A stretch of DNA of 64,000 nucleotides, taken from NCBI RefSeq assembly GCF_019931145.1, contig NZ_JAIOUV010000002.1, positions 248,001-312,000 on the forward strand. The letters run 5' to 3'. The position numbers and the translations under genes are program-made. Under the pieces are notes generated by a model, which did no database searches, had not been told where the DNA came from, and saw only the letters and a program-made list of their open reading frames with translations. The stretch comes from Marinicella meishanensis. GTDB lineage: Bacteria; Pseudomonadota; Gammaproteobacteria; Xanthomonadales; Marinicellaceae. The stretch's first letter is position 1. Each line of letters opens with the position of its first letter. Below are positions 44,227 through 52,697 of this stretch, piece after piece.

Positions 44227-45504
44227 TCAGAATGCCGGGCAAGTGGGTGGCACCGCTGTGCCCTCAAAGCCGGTGGCAAAGATCAGATCATTTTCAAACC
44301 CGGTCGCAAAAATACGAAATGGAACCGTGACACCGTCGGGTCCTCGAGGGACAGCGAACGGCAAACTGCTGCCATCACCAAAGGCATAAGGGTCAATGGC
44401 ATCCGGTAAGGTGGTGATCACCCCATTGGAGACATTGATCCAACGACCGGTGTTTTCATTGGCAAAAATGGCCACCAGTTTGTTTTGTGCACTGAACATC
44501 AAACTGGTCAACACCCCGGTGTTGCTGCCTGGATCCGGAAAGTTGGTACAGCTGGCTTGCATGGTGTTTGAATCCACTTCAATCAACACATCGGTGGTGT
44601 CAAAACTCATGGTATCCAAGGCATAATAGTTACCATTCACGGGGCTGACCGCAAAATCATTGATGCCGTAATCCATCATGCCGGTGCTGGCCAAACAATC
44701 GGTCACTGCCTGATCGGCATTGCCGTTGGCAATGAAGTCGGCGACCACGCATTGGGAAAAGGTGTTGGTGCGGTCTCGGAACTGGTTCATCACCGCCGCA
44801 CAAGTGGCGTCGGTGGTGGTGTCGGCTTCGGCCCAAACCGCCGGGATGTCACCTCCGGCAGCGGCGGTCAATGCAGCACTGGTGACCTGACCGATCATGA
44901 TGCGGGGCACTTGATACAGCACCTCACCGGTACCGGCCATCACATCGGCGCTGGACTCGTAGTTGGTTTTATAACCCAACAGGTACAGGTTGCCAGTCGG
45001 GTCAAAAGACGCCGCAGAGTGGACGATGGGAATCACCTGTTCGTTGTCGGGAGGCAACACCACATCTTCGGCCGGGGGTTGGACAGAACCAATCCTTTGG
45101 TAGCCGCCGTCATTGCCGATGCGGTAGACATCCACTGGGTCGGCCACCATCATGTCACCGGGTTGACCCGGCGCCGGAAAAGGAAAAGTCAGCTCCAAAT
45201 GGGTGCCGATGCCCATGGCATCGGTGGGCATCAAACCATACAGAAACCGATCAATGGGGTTCAGCCCCAATCCATCGATGGGATTGGCCAACACACTGCA
45301 GGTGTTCAAAGTGTTGACAAAAGTTTGGTTTGACATGTTGGTGCATTGTCGATACAGGACGTTGTTGCCCAAGGCGTTGTAACTGATGCTGAAGGCTTGG
45401 TTGTCGGTGTCCGTGAATGCCGTGCTGACATCGGGAACACACTGCACACCACCGGCTTGTGCGCCGGAAACGGCAAACAAACCCACACACAATATTTTCT
45501 TCAT
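44227..45504 (-). CDS. Secreted protein with tandem C-terminal IFATGFE motif
   Basis: Uncharacterised exported protein of 425 aa. The ATG at 45504 begins a signal peptide (MKKILCVGLFAVSGAQA-GG). The mature part looks like a beta-propeller-type 'read-out' protein. Repeated segments such as AASFDPTGNLYLLGYK, INDFAVSPVNGNYYALDT and SLMFSAQNKLVAIFANENTG each place a strand before a 'd..gnlY.l' turn. The C-terminus carries two copies of IFATGFE. The related IFxDGFE motif is common at the ends of secreted proteins in relatives and is probably a sorting or processing signal (inference). It forms a single-gene unit with its own terminator. Confidence 0.72.
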   Translation of the reverse strand: MKKILCVGLFAVSGAQAGGVQCVPDVSTAFTDTDNQAFSISYNALGNNVLYRQCTNMSNQTFVNTLNTCSVLANPIDGLGLNPIDRFLYGLMPTDAMGIGTHLELTFPFPAPGQPGDMMVADPVDVYRIGNDGGYQRIGSVQPPAEDVVLPPDNEQVIPIVHSAASFDPTGNLYLLGYKTNYESSADVMAGTGEVLYQVPRIMIGQVTSAALTAAAGGDIPAVWAEADTTTDATCAAVMNQFRDRTNTFSQCVVADFIANGNADQAVTDCLASTGMMDYGINDFAVSPVNGNYYALDTMSFDTTDVLIEVDSNTMQASCTNFPDPGSNTGVLTSLMFSAQNKLVAIFANENTGRWINVSNGVITTLPDAIDPYAFGDGSSLPFAVPRGPDGVTVPFRIFATGFENDLIFATGFEGTAVPPTCPAF

Positions 45505-45694
45505 AATACCCCACTCTCTGATTAACATGTATTGGCAACAATTATCCACCAATGCGGTGGAAAATGTTGAACCGACGCACATTTTGCCAAAAAAATCTTC
45601 ATTTTCAAAAGTTTTGTCATGGATTGACGACTGATTTTTTCAGAAGTGACAATCTTTGTTGATGTCACAGATTGTTAAAACCACCTGCCACCAT

Positions 45695-45723
45695 TTGACG
45701 CTTGATTCATTGCTTGCTATTCT
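45695..45723 (+). promoter_or_regulatory. Putative sigma-70 promoter of the Kbp/YgaU gene
   Basis: TTGACG (45695-45700) and TATTCT (45718-45723) are separated by exactly 17 bp, 34 bp upstream of the ATG at 45757. Confidence 0.6.
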
Positions 45724-45756
45724 GTTTGTCTTCATCATCTTTAGAGAGGTAGTTAC

Positions 45757-46263
45757 ATGGGATTTTTTGATTTTCTGGCCGACGCCGGCAGCAAAGTGTT
45801 CGGCAAAGACGAAAAAGAGGCCGACGTCACCCTGCCCATCATCAAACACATCGAAAACAGTGGCGTGGACATCAGCCACATGAAATCCAAGTTTGCCGGT
45901 GGTGTGGTGACCTTGTCCGGTTATGTGCCGAACCAAGAACAAAAAGAAAAATCGGTGTTGACCGCTGGCAACATTGCTGGGGTCAGCCGGGTGCAAGACA
46001 ACTTGATTCTGGGTGCCCCGCCAGCCGATGCCGCAGCCGCGGAACAGGCCGAGGCCGAAGTGGCTGCGGCCGAAGAAGGCAAAGCCGGTGAAGCCGCATG
46101 GGAATCCAAAACCTACACGGTTCAGCCCGGCGACACCTTGGGCAAAATCGCCAAAGAATTTTATGGCAATGCCATGGAATACCCCAAAATTTTTGAGGCC
46201 AATAAACCGATGCTGAAAGATCCGGACAAAATTTACCCCGGACAAGTTTTACGCATCCCCTAA
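45757..46263 (+). CDS. kbp: Kbp/YgaU-like BON-LysM protein
   Basis: Cytoplasmic protein of 168 aa with a BON domain followed by a LysM domain, the architecture of E. coli Kbp (YgaU), a potassium-binding protein. The start MGFFDFLADAGSKVFG parallels MGLFNFVKDAG in YgaU. The BON part has GGVVTLSGYVPNQEQKEKS and AGNIAGVSRVQDNL. After a short Ala/Glu-rich linker, LysM reads YTVQPGDTLGKIAKEFYGNA and ends KPMLKDPDKIYPGQVLRIP, nearly identical to YgaU. GAGAGG precedes the ATG. It has a clear promoter and a terminator, so it is probably monocistronic. Confidence 0.9.
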   Translation: MGFFDFLADAGSKVFGKDEKEADVTLPIIKHIENSGVDISHMKSKFAGGVVTLSGYVPNQEQKEKSVLTAGNIAGVSRVQDNLILGAPPADAAAAEQAEAEVAAAEEGKAGEAAWESKTYTVQPGDTLGKIAKEFYGNAMEYPKIFEANKPMLKDPDKIYPGQVLRIP

Positions 46264-46288
46264 ACAACCGAACATATCAGGGTGTGGA

Positions 46289-46330
46289 ACGGCCACTTGG
46301 CAGGCAACTGTCCAGTGGCCGTTTTATTAT
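46289..46330 (+). terminator. Rho-independent terminator of the Kbp gene
   Basis: ACGGCCACT pairs with AGTGGCCGT across a 16-nt loop, followed by TTTATTATT. It starts 26 bp after the stop and may also serve the convergent small exported protein gene that ends at 46327. Confidence 0.85.
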
Positions 46331-46773
46331 TGGGTTTTGCTCATGTCGAAATGGACCTCCAACGTGGGGCCAACGGCATGGCAACCCGTCTCGTCTAACT
46401 CAACCACCACATCCGTGAATGTGCTGACTTCATCGAATCGTTCGACTGTGACTTGATAAATTCCTGGATTTTTTGACAACAGCGAAATGGGTTGACTCAA
46501 GATTTTTTCATTGCTGATGTGAGCAAAAAGATTTTTGGGGCAATGTATGTATTGTCCGGGTTTGAATTCGCGTTTGAATGCCTCCCCTTCAATCAGGATG
46601 GCGATGTGCTCACAATCAAATGGAATTGGGTTCCAGTTGTCATCAACCTGTTGAATGGCCAAACTGGTTCGTGAATCCGCGGTACAGAGGTATGACCGCC
46701 ACGGTTGTGCTTCCGCAGCCTGTAAGCCCAGCAACAGGAATATGGACGTGATTACTTTGTTTGCTGAATCCAT
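46327..46773 (-). CDS. Small exported protein of unknown function
   Basis: Protein of 148 aa, not recognised. The ATG at 46773 has GGAGA 7 nt upstream. A signal peptide ends ...LQAAEA-QP. The mature protein has four cysteines (in YLCTAD, FDCEHI, IHCPKN and TGCHAV) that could form two disulfides, and a beta-rich sequence such as NPGIYQVTVERFD. It lies 39 bp downstream of tcdA on the same strand and might be the last cistron of that operon, though its exported nature differs from the cytoplasmic enzymes before it. Confidence 0.65.
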   Translation of the reverse strand: MDSANKVITSIFLLLGLQAAEAQPWRSYLCTADSRTSLAIQQVDDNWNPIPFDCEHIAILIEGEAFKREFKPGQYIHCPKNLFAHISNEKILSQPISLLSKNPGIYQVTVERFDEVSTFTDVVVELDETGCHAVGPTLEVHFDMSKTQ

Positions 46774-46812
46774 TGCCAATTCTCCATGGTGGATAGGAGA
46801 TTGGACCTTTGA

Positions 46813-47547
46813 TCATTGGATCAGTTCCTTGAGCACCACATCGGCGGCGCGGATGCCGAATGAACTGATCACCATTGGGCTGGTGCCGTAGCCGGAATCG
46901 CAATCGAGTTTGAGGGAGGTGGGATCGTCGGTTTCGCAGAACGGCAGGACCATGTTTTGGTCGGAATAAACCGCTTGGATGTTGAATTTTTTGCGTTGTT
47001 TTAAACCGTGGTGTTTGCGCAATTCATAGCGCACTTTTTTCAACAAGCGATCGCCGCTGCTTTGCGCCAGATCCCCAGTCAGGATGCGGCTGGGGTCGGT
47101 TTTGCCGCCGGCACCGCCACAGGTGACCACCGGGATGCCGCGTTGTCGGCATCCGGTCAACAACAAGACCTTGTGTTTGACCGAGTCAATGGCATCGATC
47201 AGGTAATCAAACGTGAGCAACAGCTCATCGGCATTGCTGGCCATGAAAAAAGCTTCGTGGGCCGTCACCTGGCACGCAGGGTTGATGTCGGCAATCCGCC
47301 GGGCCATGGTCTGCACTTTGCTCTGTCCCACGGTGCTGTCCAAAGCATGGATTTGGCGGTTGATGTTGGTCACGCACAATTCATCGGCATCAATCAGGGT
47401 CAAGTGCCCCACCCCGCTGCGGGCCAGCATTTCGGCCGCCCAACAACCGACACCGCCCAAACCAACAATGGCCACATGGGCCTGCTGCAACTGCGCCAGC
47501 TGGGTGACTCCAAATAAGCGTTCAATGCCACCAAAACGGTCTTTCAT
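46813..47547 (-). CDS. tcdA: tRNA threonylcarbamoyladenosine dehydratase TcdA
   Basis: E1-like ATP-dependent enzyme of 244 aa (CsdL/YgdL) that cyclises t6A37 to ct6A in tRNAs. The start RFGGIERLFG is the family hallmark. The adenylation site appears as HVAIVGLGGVGCWAAEMLAR followed by IDADELCVTNINRQIHAL. Other family segments are FDYLIDAIDSVKHKVLLL, GGAGGKTDPSRI and the C-terminal LDCDSGYGTSPMVISSFG. The start overlaps the tatD stop by 4 bp, so the two are translationally coupled. Confidence 0.95.
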   Translation of the reverse strand: MKDRFGGIERLFGVTQLAQLQQAHVAIVGLGGVGCWAAEMLARSGVGHLTLIDADELCVTNINRQIHALDSTVGQSKVQTMARRIADINPACQVTAHEAFFMASNADELLLTFDYLIDAIDSVKHKVLLLTGCRQRGIPVVTCGGAGGKTDPSRILTGDLAQSSGDRLLKKVRYELRKHHGLKQRKKFNIQAVYSDQNMVLPFCETDDPTSLKLDCDSGYGTSPMVISSFGIRAADVVLKELIQ

Positions 47548-48308
47548 AAGCCAAAAAGCCTCCGCGCATTGTCGCTGGTCTGCGTGGCCAACTGCATTGG
47601 ATCGATGTCTTTGATGGCGGCGATGTCTTGGTTCACCCGCAGCAAATCAATCGGCAAATTGCGTTTGCCATGGCGGTCATAAAACGGTTGATCCGGGGCA
47701 TCGGTTTCCAACAGCATGTGCTGGGGGTCCACCGCGCGCACCAAAGCTTGGAGTTTGCTGGCTTTGGGATTGCACACCGCCGGCCCAAATCCCAGCAACA
47801 CCCCACAATCGGTGATCTGCTTGGCTTGTTCGATCGAGCCATTAAAACTGTGCATCACGGCCTGAAAATAATCGTGTTGACGCAACACGTCGAACACCTC
47901 GGCCACCGCGCCGCGCACGTGCAAAATCAATGGCAAATTGAAGTGTTTGGCCAACACCACCTGGGCTTCAAACACCAGGCGTTGTTTCTTTTTATCCAGG
48001 TTTTTGAGGAAATGATCCAGGCCACACTCGCCGATGCCCACGGCTTGGCTTACGGGGATGGCGGCGGCCAACTGTTCCAGGTCAGCACCACTGTGTTGAT
48101 CAATGTAATAAGGGTGTAAGCCCAAAGTGTGCACAATGGCTGGGTGGCTGTTGGCCAATTGTTCAACGGCGGCAAATCGTTGGCGACTGACCGCAGGTAC
48201 CACAAAGCGTTGCACGCCTGAAATGTGGGCCAGCTTGACCAGTTCCTCGCGGTCCAGATCAAATCGCGGATCATCCAAATGAATGTGTGAATCTATCAGT
48301 TCGATCAA
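47544..48308 (-). CDS. TatD family metal-dependent hydrolase (DNase)
   Basis: TIM-barrel hydrolase of 254 aa of the TatD/YcfH/YjjV group, magnesium-dependent 3'-5' exonucleases acting on DNA or RNA. The metal sites are visible: IDSHIHLDDPRFD at the N-terminus, HTLGLHPYYID, VGIGECGLDHF (the family's glutamate), LILHVRGAVAEVF, VMHSFNGS and MLLETDAPDQPF. The LD-H in 'GLDHF' replaces the usual 'GLDyy', a minor variation seen in YjjV-like members. It overlaps cyoE and tcdA by 4 bp on each side, so it is embedded in a tightly coupled operon. Confidence 0.93.
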   Translation of the reverse strand: MIELIDSHIHLDDPRFDLDREELVKLAHISGVQRFVVPAVSRQRFAAVEQLANSHPAIVHTLGLHPYYIDQHSGADLEQLAAAIPVSQAVGIGECGLDHFLKNLDKKKQRLVFEAQVVLAKHFNLPLILHVRGAVAEVFDVLRQHDYFQAVMHSFNGSIEQAKQITDCGVLLGFGPAVCNPKASKLQALVRAVDPQHMLLETDAPDQPFYDRHGKRNLPIDLLRVNQDIAAIKDIDPMQLATQTSDNARRLFGL

Positions 48309-49213
48309 ATCACCGGTTCCACAAACAGTCGTGGCATCACATCACCCCAGTGCACGTAATGATCCACCAGCAAGAAGGCAAACAACAGCATCAAATACCA
48401 AATGGAGTATTTAAACGTTTGCCAGGCCAATAAGGGCGATTGGGTTTTTTTCAATTGCAGTGTCATCCACAGGAATTTACCACCCAGCAACAGCGCGCCG
48501 ATCAAATAAATCAGACCACTCATGCCGGTGAGGAACGGAAACACCGTGACCAGGATCAAAATGATGGTGTATAAAATGATGTGCAGCTGGGTGAATTTGA
48601 CCCCATGGGTGACCGGCAACATGGGGATGTCTGCTTTGGCGTAATCCTCCTTGCGGTAAATCGCCAAGGCCCAAAAATGCGGCGGTGTCCAGGCAAAGAT
48701 GATGCCAAACAAGATCAACGAGTCAGCAGTCACATGCCCGGTCATGGTGGACCAACCCAACACCGGTGGGGTGGCACCGGCGGCCCCACCAATCACGATG
48801 TTTTGCGGCGTGGCCCGCTTCAGAAAAAAAGTATAAATGAAGGCATAACCAATCAATGACAAGAAGGTCAACACAGCGGTCAACACATTGACAAAGTACA
48901 CCAGCACCGACATGCCCAACACGGTCAACAAACCCGCAAATATCAACACCTTGGCGGCACTGAGTTCGCCGCTGGGCAATGGCCGGTGTTGGGTACGGAG
49001 CATGATGGCATCGGCTTTTTGGTCGGCCCAATGGTTGATCGCTGCCGCCGCGCCTGAGGACAGGCCGATGCCCACCATGCCCCACCACACCAAGATCCAT
49101 TCCGAGGTGGGAAAGTTGCGCATGGACAACAGCATACCGACCAAGGCGGTGAACAAAATCAACAACACCACTTTGGGTTTGGTCAATTCCAAGTATTGTT
49201 TCAGTTGACTCAT
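48305..49213 (-). CDS. cyoE: Protoheme IX farnesyltransferase (heme O synthase)
   Basis: Polytopic prenyltransferase of 302 aa (CyoE/CtaB) that converts heme B to heme O by adding a farnesyl group, the first step to heme A. The N-terminal LELTKPKVVLLILFTALVGM and the substrate/metal motifs NHWADQKADAIMLRTQHRPL and GGAAGATPPVLGWS are characteristic, with WALAIYRKEDYAKADIPMLP further on. About nine membrane helices are evident. It follows ctaA by 9 bp and overlaps tatD by 4 bp. Its product supports the cytochrome oxidase encoded upstream. Confidence 0.96.
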   Translation of the reverse strand: MSQLKQYLELTKPKVVLLILFTALVGMLLSMRNFPTSEWILVWWGMVGIGLSSGAAAAINHWADQKADAIMLRTQHRPLPSGELSAAKVLIFAGLLTVLGMSVLVYFVNVLTAVLTFLSLIGYAFIYTFFLKRATPQNIVIGGAAGATPPVLGWSTMTGHVTADSLILFGIIFAWTPPHFWALAIYRKEDYAKADIPMLPVTHGVKFTQLHIILYTIILILVTVFPFLTGMSGLIYLIGALLLGGKFLWMTLQLKKTQSPLLAWQTFKYSIWYLMLLFAFLLVDHYVHWGDVMPRLFVEPVI

Positions 49214-49222
49214 GGGTGTCGC

Positions 49223-50197
49223 TCAGGCCGTCGAATTTCTGGTTTTATACAACAAAATGACCATGTTGGCCAGCAACAAGGCCGCCACGCCATTGTGCAA
49301 GGTGGCCACCACCAAAGGCAATGAATAGGTCACATTGATGATGCCCAAGGTGATTTGCAACGCGAGCAACACCAACAAACTGATGCCCATGGGCAACAGC
49401 TCACGATTCCGGGTCAGCTTGAAAATCAACCAGGCAAAGTAGCCCGTCACCACCACCGCACCGATGCGGTGCATCATCTGAATGGCCATGCGGGCCGGGC
49501 CATCTTTGACCCCAAACTCATAGTCTGGCCCAATTTGTTTATACAAATCCATGGCTTGGGCAAAATCCATCGGCGGCCACCACATGCCATTACATTGGGG
49601 AAAGCCAACACAAGCCAAAGCGGCATAATTGGCACTGGTCCAGCCACCCAGGGCAATTTGCAGCATCAACAACACGGTCCCAACCACCACCATCCATTGT
49701 TTCACATGGCCGGCATAGCGGTAGGGGGTCAATGAAGGGGTGCGGGAGGCCGCCAGCCACACCATCAAGGACATCACCGTTAAGCCACCCAGTAAGTGGG
49801 CCATCACCACCACCGGGTGCAGTTTCCAGGTCACGGTCCACATCCCCAGCATGCCCTGGAAAATGATCGCCAGCAACACCACCAAAGGCAAACTGTATGA
49901 GGCCATGTGGCGTTGTCTGAAGGCCCAGACAAACAACACGATGGCGATCACGCCCAAGATGGTGGCCAAGTATCGGTGGACCATTTCTTTCCAGGCTTTG
50001 GCAATCTCAACCACCCGCTCGTGGGTGGCATTGGCCTGGGCAATTTCATCGGCTTCATTGGGCCAGGTGATGTGACCATAACAACCCGGCCAATCGGGAC
50101 AACCCAGCCCGGCATCGGACAAGCGCACATAGCCGCCCAACACAATCACACACAAGGTCAAACCGACCGCAAACCACGCCAAATGTCTGTATTTCAT
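49223..50197 (-). CDS. ctaA: Heme A synthase CtaA
   Basis: Membrane protein of 324 aa (COX15/CtaA) that oxidises heme O to heme A for cytochrome oxidase. It has the double four-helix arrangement of the family: GGYVRLSDAGLGCPDWPGCY with its paired cysteines and HERVVEIAKAWKEMVHRYLA in the first half. VVVMAHLLGGL, the SANYAALACVGFPQCNG cysteine pair and a QMMHRIGAVVVTGYFAWL heme histidine segment follow. It starts 1 bp after the 188-aa protein and lies 9 bp before cyoE. Confidence 0.95.
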   Translation of the reverse strand: MKYRHLAWFAVGLTLCVIVLGGYVRLSDAGLGCPDWPGCYGHITWPNEADEIAQANATHERVVEIAKAWKEMVHRYLATILGVIAIVLFVWAFRQRHMASYSLPLVVLLAIIFQGMLGMWTVTWKLHPVVVMAHLLGGLTVMSLMVWLAASRTPSLTPYRYAGHVKQWMVVVGTVLLMLQIALGGWTSANYAALACVGFPQCNGMWWPPMDFAQAMDLYKQIGPDYEFGVKDGPARMAIQMMHRIGAVVVTGYFAWLIFKLTRNRELLPMGISLLVLLALQITLGIINVTYSLPLVVATLHNGVAALLLANMVILLYKTRNSTA

Positions 50198-50198
50198 A

Positions 50199-50765
50199 TC
50201 AATCGCCTTTTCTTTTCACCAACAAGGATAAATCTTTGATGATTTCACTGGAAGTGTTTTCTGGGGTAAAGGCCATCATCAAGTAGCCTTCGGGAGCCAC
50301 CACATACAAGCCATGCCCATTTTGCAAGGACACTTGCGACAATTCATCCATCACTTGGACCAGGGCTTCTTCACCGGCCAAAGACACTTTTTGGATGTGG
50401 GGATAGGCATCTGGCAAGTCAGACAAAAAATCATCGGCCATCAGCATCAATTGCATTTTTTCCAGGCGATGACCCAGGCTCAATCGGTATTTGTGTAGAT
50501 CTGTTTCCAAGGCCGGGCACTGGGCACCACAAGCCTCTGGGGTGCGGCGGATCAAGGTCCAATGGCCTGCCAATGCTTGGGCCCAAGGGGCATCGGTGTG
50601 ATCGGCCAATTTCACCAGTGGTGAAACAAAATGACCATGGTTCTTGGTGCTGTCAGGTTGGTATTCAATCAAACCCGAACTGAGCATATAAGCCACCACC
50701 ACAGGCGCCATAAACAGCACCGCTGTGAAGATGATGGTCAATCGATTTTTGGTTTTAGCTTGCAT
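50199..50765 (-). CDS. Cytochrome oxidase cluster membrane protein with Sco-like CxxxC
   Basis: Protein of 188 aa with one N-terminal membrane helix (LTIIFTAVLFMAPVVVAYML) and a periplasmic domain. Similar uncharacterised proteins occur in oxidase assembly clusters of gammaproteobacteria between SURF1 and CtaA. The segment WTLIRRTPEACGAQCPALET, with a CxxxC pair, resembles the redox/copper motif of Sco-like thioredoxin-fold proteins. GHGLYVVAPEGYLMMAF near the C-terminus resembles their last strands ('lylidp.G.l'). A role in copper or thiol handling during CuA assembly is therefore plausible but inferred. It overlaps the SURF1 gene by 11 bp and abuts ctaA. Confidence 0.75.
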   Translation of the reverse strand: MQAKTKNRLTIIFTAVLFMAPVVVAYMLSSGLIEYQPDSTKNHGHFVSPLVKLADHTDAPWAQALAGHWTLIRRTPEACGAQCPALETDLHKYRLSLGHRLEKMQLMLMADDFLSDLPDAYPHIQKVSLAGEEALVQVMDELSQVSLQNGHGLYVVAPEGYLMMAFTPENTSSEIIKDLSLLVKRKGD

Positions 50766-51480
50766 CTTGTTTTCTTGTCATTTGTTTGCGGATGAATAGG
50801 CCATACACCAGGCACAACACCACCGCCATGGTGAACCATTGGGCGGCATAGGCTTGGTGCTTGGCCACCGTCATGCGGGGTAATTGCCAGGCCCGCACAA
50901 AACCATGATCCATGGCAGGATCCAGTTTCAACACCTGCGGCAAGACCTCACACTTTGTGTCTGATTGATTGGCACAGTGTCGTTGTTTGATCAGGTTCAC
51001 CGTTGGCGCCTGGGGCAAATAGGTGACGGTTTGTTGCGCCTGATGCTGGATGGTTTGTTCACCCAGTTGCACACCTGGCCGTGGCCAATCACCGATCAAA
51101 CCACGCACCAATTGCGGCCCTGACTCAATGTCCAAATCAAGGGCGGCTTCAGGCTGCCAACCGCGGTTGACCAACAACCATTGTTGCGATTGGGTTTGCA
51201 TCGCGGTGAACACAAAATACCCCACCTGGCCGTCAATGATCTGGTTGGCCAACAGCAGGTGCGTGGGGTGGTATTCACCCCAGGTTTCAATGCGATTGAA
51301 CGGTTGCAGGCGTTGCCATTCTGCATCGGTTTGTGGCCTCAACCACTGTTTGTCGGCCAGGCGTTCATTGATCACGCGCTTTTCTTCGGCCCGGCCCAAT
51401 TGCCAAAAACCAGCCCACACCATCAGGCAGAAGATCATCAACCACAATGCCGTGAACAGCCAGGGAAAACGCCGCCTCAT
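50755..51480 (-). CDS. SURF1 family cytochrome oxidase assembly protein
   Basis: Protein of 241 aa with the SURF1/Shy1 layout: one membrane helix at each end and a periplasmic domain between. Conserved family segments include GFWQLGRAEEKRVINERL near the start, GEYHPTHLLLANQIIDGQVG, WLLVNRGWQPEAA in the middle, and KHQAYAAQWFTMAVVLCLVY at the C-terminus. SURF1 aids heme A insertion into subunit I. It lies 9 bp downstream of the DUF2909 gene and overlaps the 188-aa gene. Confidence 0.92.
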   Translation of the reverse strand: MRRRFPWLFTALWLMIFCLMVWAGFWQLGRAEEKRVINERLADKQWLRPQTDAEWQRLQPFNRIETWGEYHPTHLLLANQIIDGQVGYFVFTAMQTQSQQWLLVNRGWQPEAALDLDIESGPQLVRGLIGDWPRPGVQLGEQTIQHQAQQTVTYLPQAPTVNLIKQRHCANQSDTKCEVLPQVLKLDPAMDHGFVRAWQLPRMTVAKHQAYAAQWFTMAVVLCLVYGLFIRKQMTRKQDAS

Positions 51481-51489
51481 GTCAGGTTC

Positions 51490-51705
51490 TCAGGGTCGGT
51501 TCAAGAAATTGGGTTGGTGGGGCTCGATCCAGCCCATGTAGGCCGCCAGGATGATGAACAAAAACAGCAGCACACTCAAAGCCACGCGGACGGTCAAAAA
51601 ACGCACCGTGTTTTGACTTTGACCCTTGCCTTTGACCAAATAAAACATGGCCGAACCGAGGCTGAATAAGATGAACAACAAAATGACAATGATCAGGTAC
51701 TTCAT
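51490..51705 (-). CDS. DUF2909 / twin transmembrane protein
   Basis: Small protein of 71 aa with two membrane helices (IIVILLFILFSLGSAMFYLV and VALSVLLFLFIILAAYMGWI) linked by a short basic loop (KGKGQSQNTVRF). It matches the DUF2909 small proteins that are commonly encoded between coxC and SURF1 in gammaproteobacteria. Function unknown; position implies a part in oxidase assembly. It is the first gene after the terminator at 51755. Confidence 0.82.
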   Translation of the reverse strand: MKYLIIVILLFILFSLGSAMFYLVKGKGQSQNTVRFLTVRVALSVLLFLFIILAAYMGWIEPHQPNFLNRP

Positions 51706-51754
51706 GGGCAGGGCTGTGACAATCAGAAGCCGTATTTTAATGGATTTGCTGTAA

Positions 51755-51779
51755 AAAACCCATCAAAGCGATGGGTTTT
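51755..51779 (-). terminator. Terminator after coxC
   Basis: On the minus strand AAAACCCATC and GATGGGTTTT form a 10-bp stem with a 5-nt loop, followed by TTTACAGC (six T residues in all). It lies 26 bp after the coxC stop and divides the structural oxidase genes from the assembly genes downstream. Confidence 0.85.
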
Positions 51780-51805
51780 CTACACAATCTATGGGCGACT
51801 CTGGA

Positions 51806-52678
51806 TCAAATGATGTACACAAAGATGAACAGACCCAGCCAGACCACGTCCACAAAGTGCCAATACCAAGCCACGGCCTCAAAACCAAAGTGACTTTCGG
51901 GGCGGAAGTGGCCACGCCACACGCGCACCGTGATCACCGAGATCATGATCGCTCCCAGGGTCACGTGCATGCCGTGGAAGCCGGTCAACATGAAGAAGGT
52001 CGAACCATAAATACCGGAACTCAACTTCAAGTTGTATTCCTGATAAGCAATCACATACTCTTCGGCTTGATAGAAGATGAAGATGGCACCCAACAGCACC
52101 GTGGCGATCAACCAAATCACGGTTTGCTTGCGGTTGTTGGCCCGCAAGGCATGGTGAGCGATGGTGATGGTCACCGAACTGGCCAACAACAACAAGGTGT
52201 TGACCAAAGGCAGGTGGTAAGGATCAATCAGGGTGAATTGGCCACCCAAGTCCAAAGGACCGTTGGTCGGCCACACCCCTTCATATCCGGGGTACAACAC
52301 TTCATTGGTGGCCAAGCCGGTGCCTTCGCCACCCAACCAGGGCACCGAGAAGTTTCGCGCATAAAACAAAGCCCCAAAGAAACAGGCGAAAAACATCACC
52401 TCTGAAAAGATGAACCAGATCATGCCCATGCGGAATGAGGTGTCCACTTGGGTGTTGTACAAACGCTCTTCACTTTCTTTGACCACTTCACCAAACCAAC
52501 CAAACATCATCCAAATGATGATGGCCAGGCCCAGGTACATGACCCATGGCGTGCCAGGGTTTTCACTGTTCAACAGGTTGATGGCACCCAACACGGTGAC
52601 CGTCAAACCAATCGAACCCACAATCGGCCACTTGGCCAAATGTGGAACGTAATATTGATCTTTACTCGCTTCTGACAT
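51806..52678 (-). CDS. coxC: Cytochrome c oxidase subunit III
   Basis: Membrane subunit of 290 aa of the aa3-type oxidase. It shows the N-terminal YYVPHLAKWPIVGSIGLTVT, MGMIWFIFSEVMFFACFFGA (with the conserved glutamate of subunit III), NTLLLLASSVTITIAHHAL, and the C-terminal MLTGFHGMHVTLGAIM, HFGFEAVAWYWHFVDVVWLG. Seven helices are predicted. It begins 19 bp after ctaG and is followed by a terminator. Confidence 0.96.
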   Translation of the reverse strand: MSEASKDQYYVPHLAKWPIVGSIGLTVTVLGAINLLNSENPGTPWVMYLGLAIIIWMMFGWFGEVVKESEERLYNTQVDTSFRMGMIWFIFSEVMFFACFFGALFYARNFSVPWLGGEGTGLATNEVLYPGYEGVWPTNGPLDLGGQFTLIDPYHLPLVNTLLLLASSVTITIAHHALRANNRKQTVIWLIATVLLGAIFIFYQAEEYVIAYQEYNLKLSSGIYGSTFFMLTGFHGMHVTLGAIMISVITVRVWRGHFRPESHFGFEAVAWYWHFVDVVWLGLFIFVYII

Positions 52679-52697
52679 GTTAATAAGCCCCTAAATG

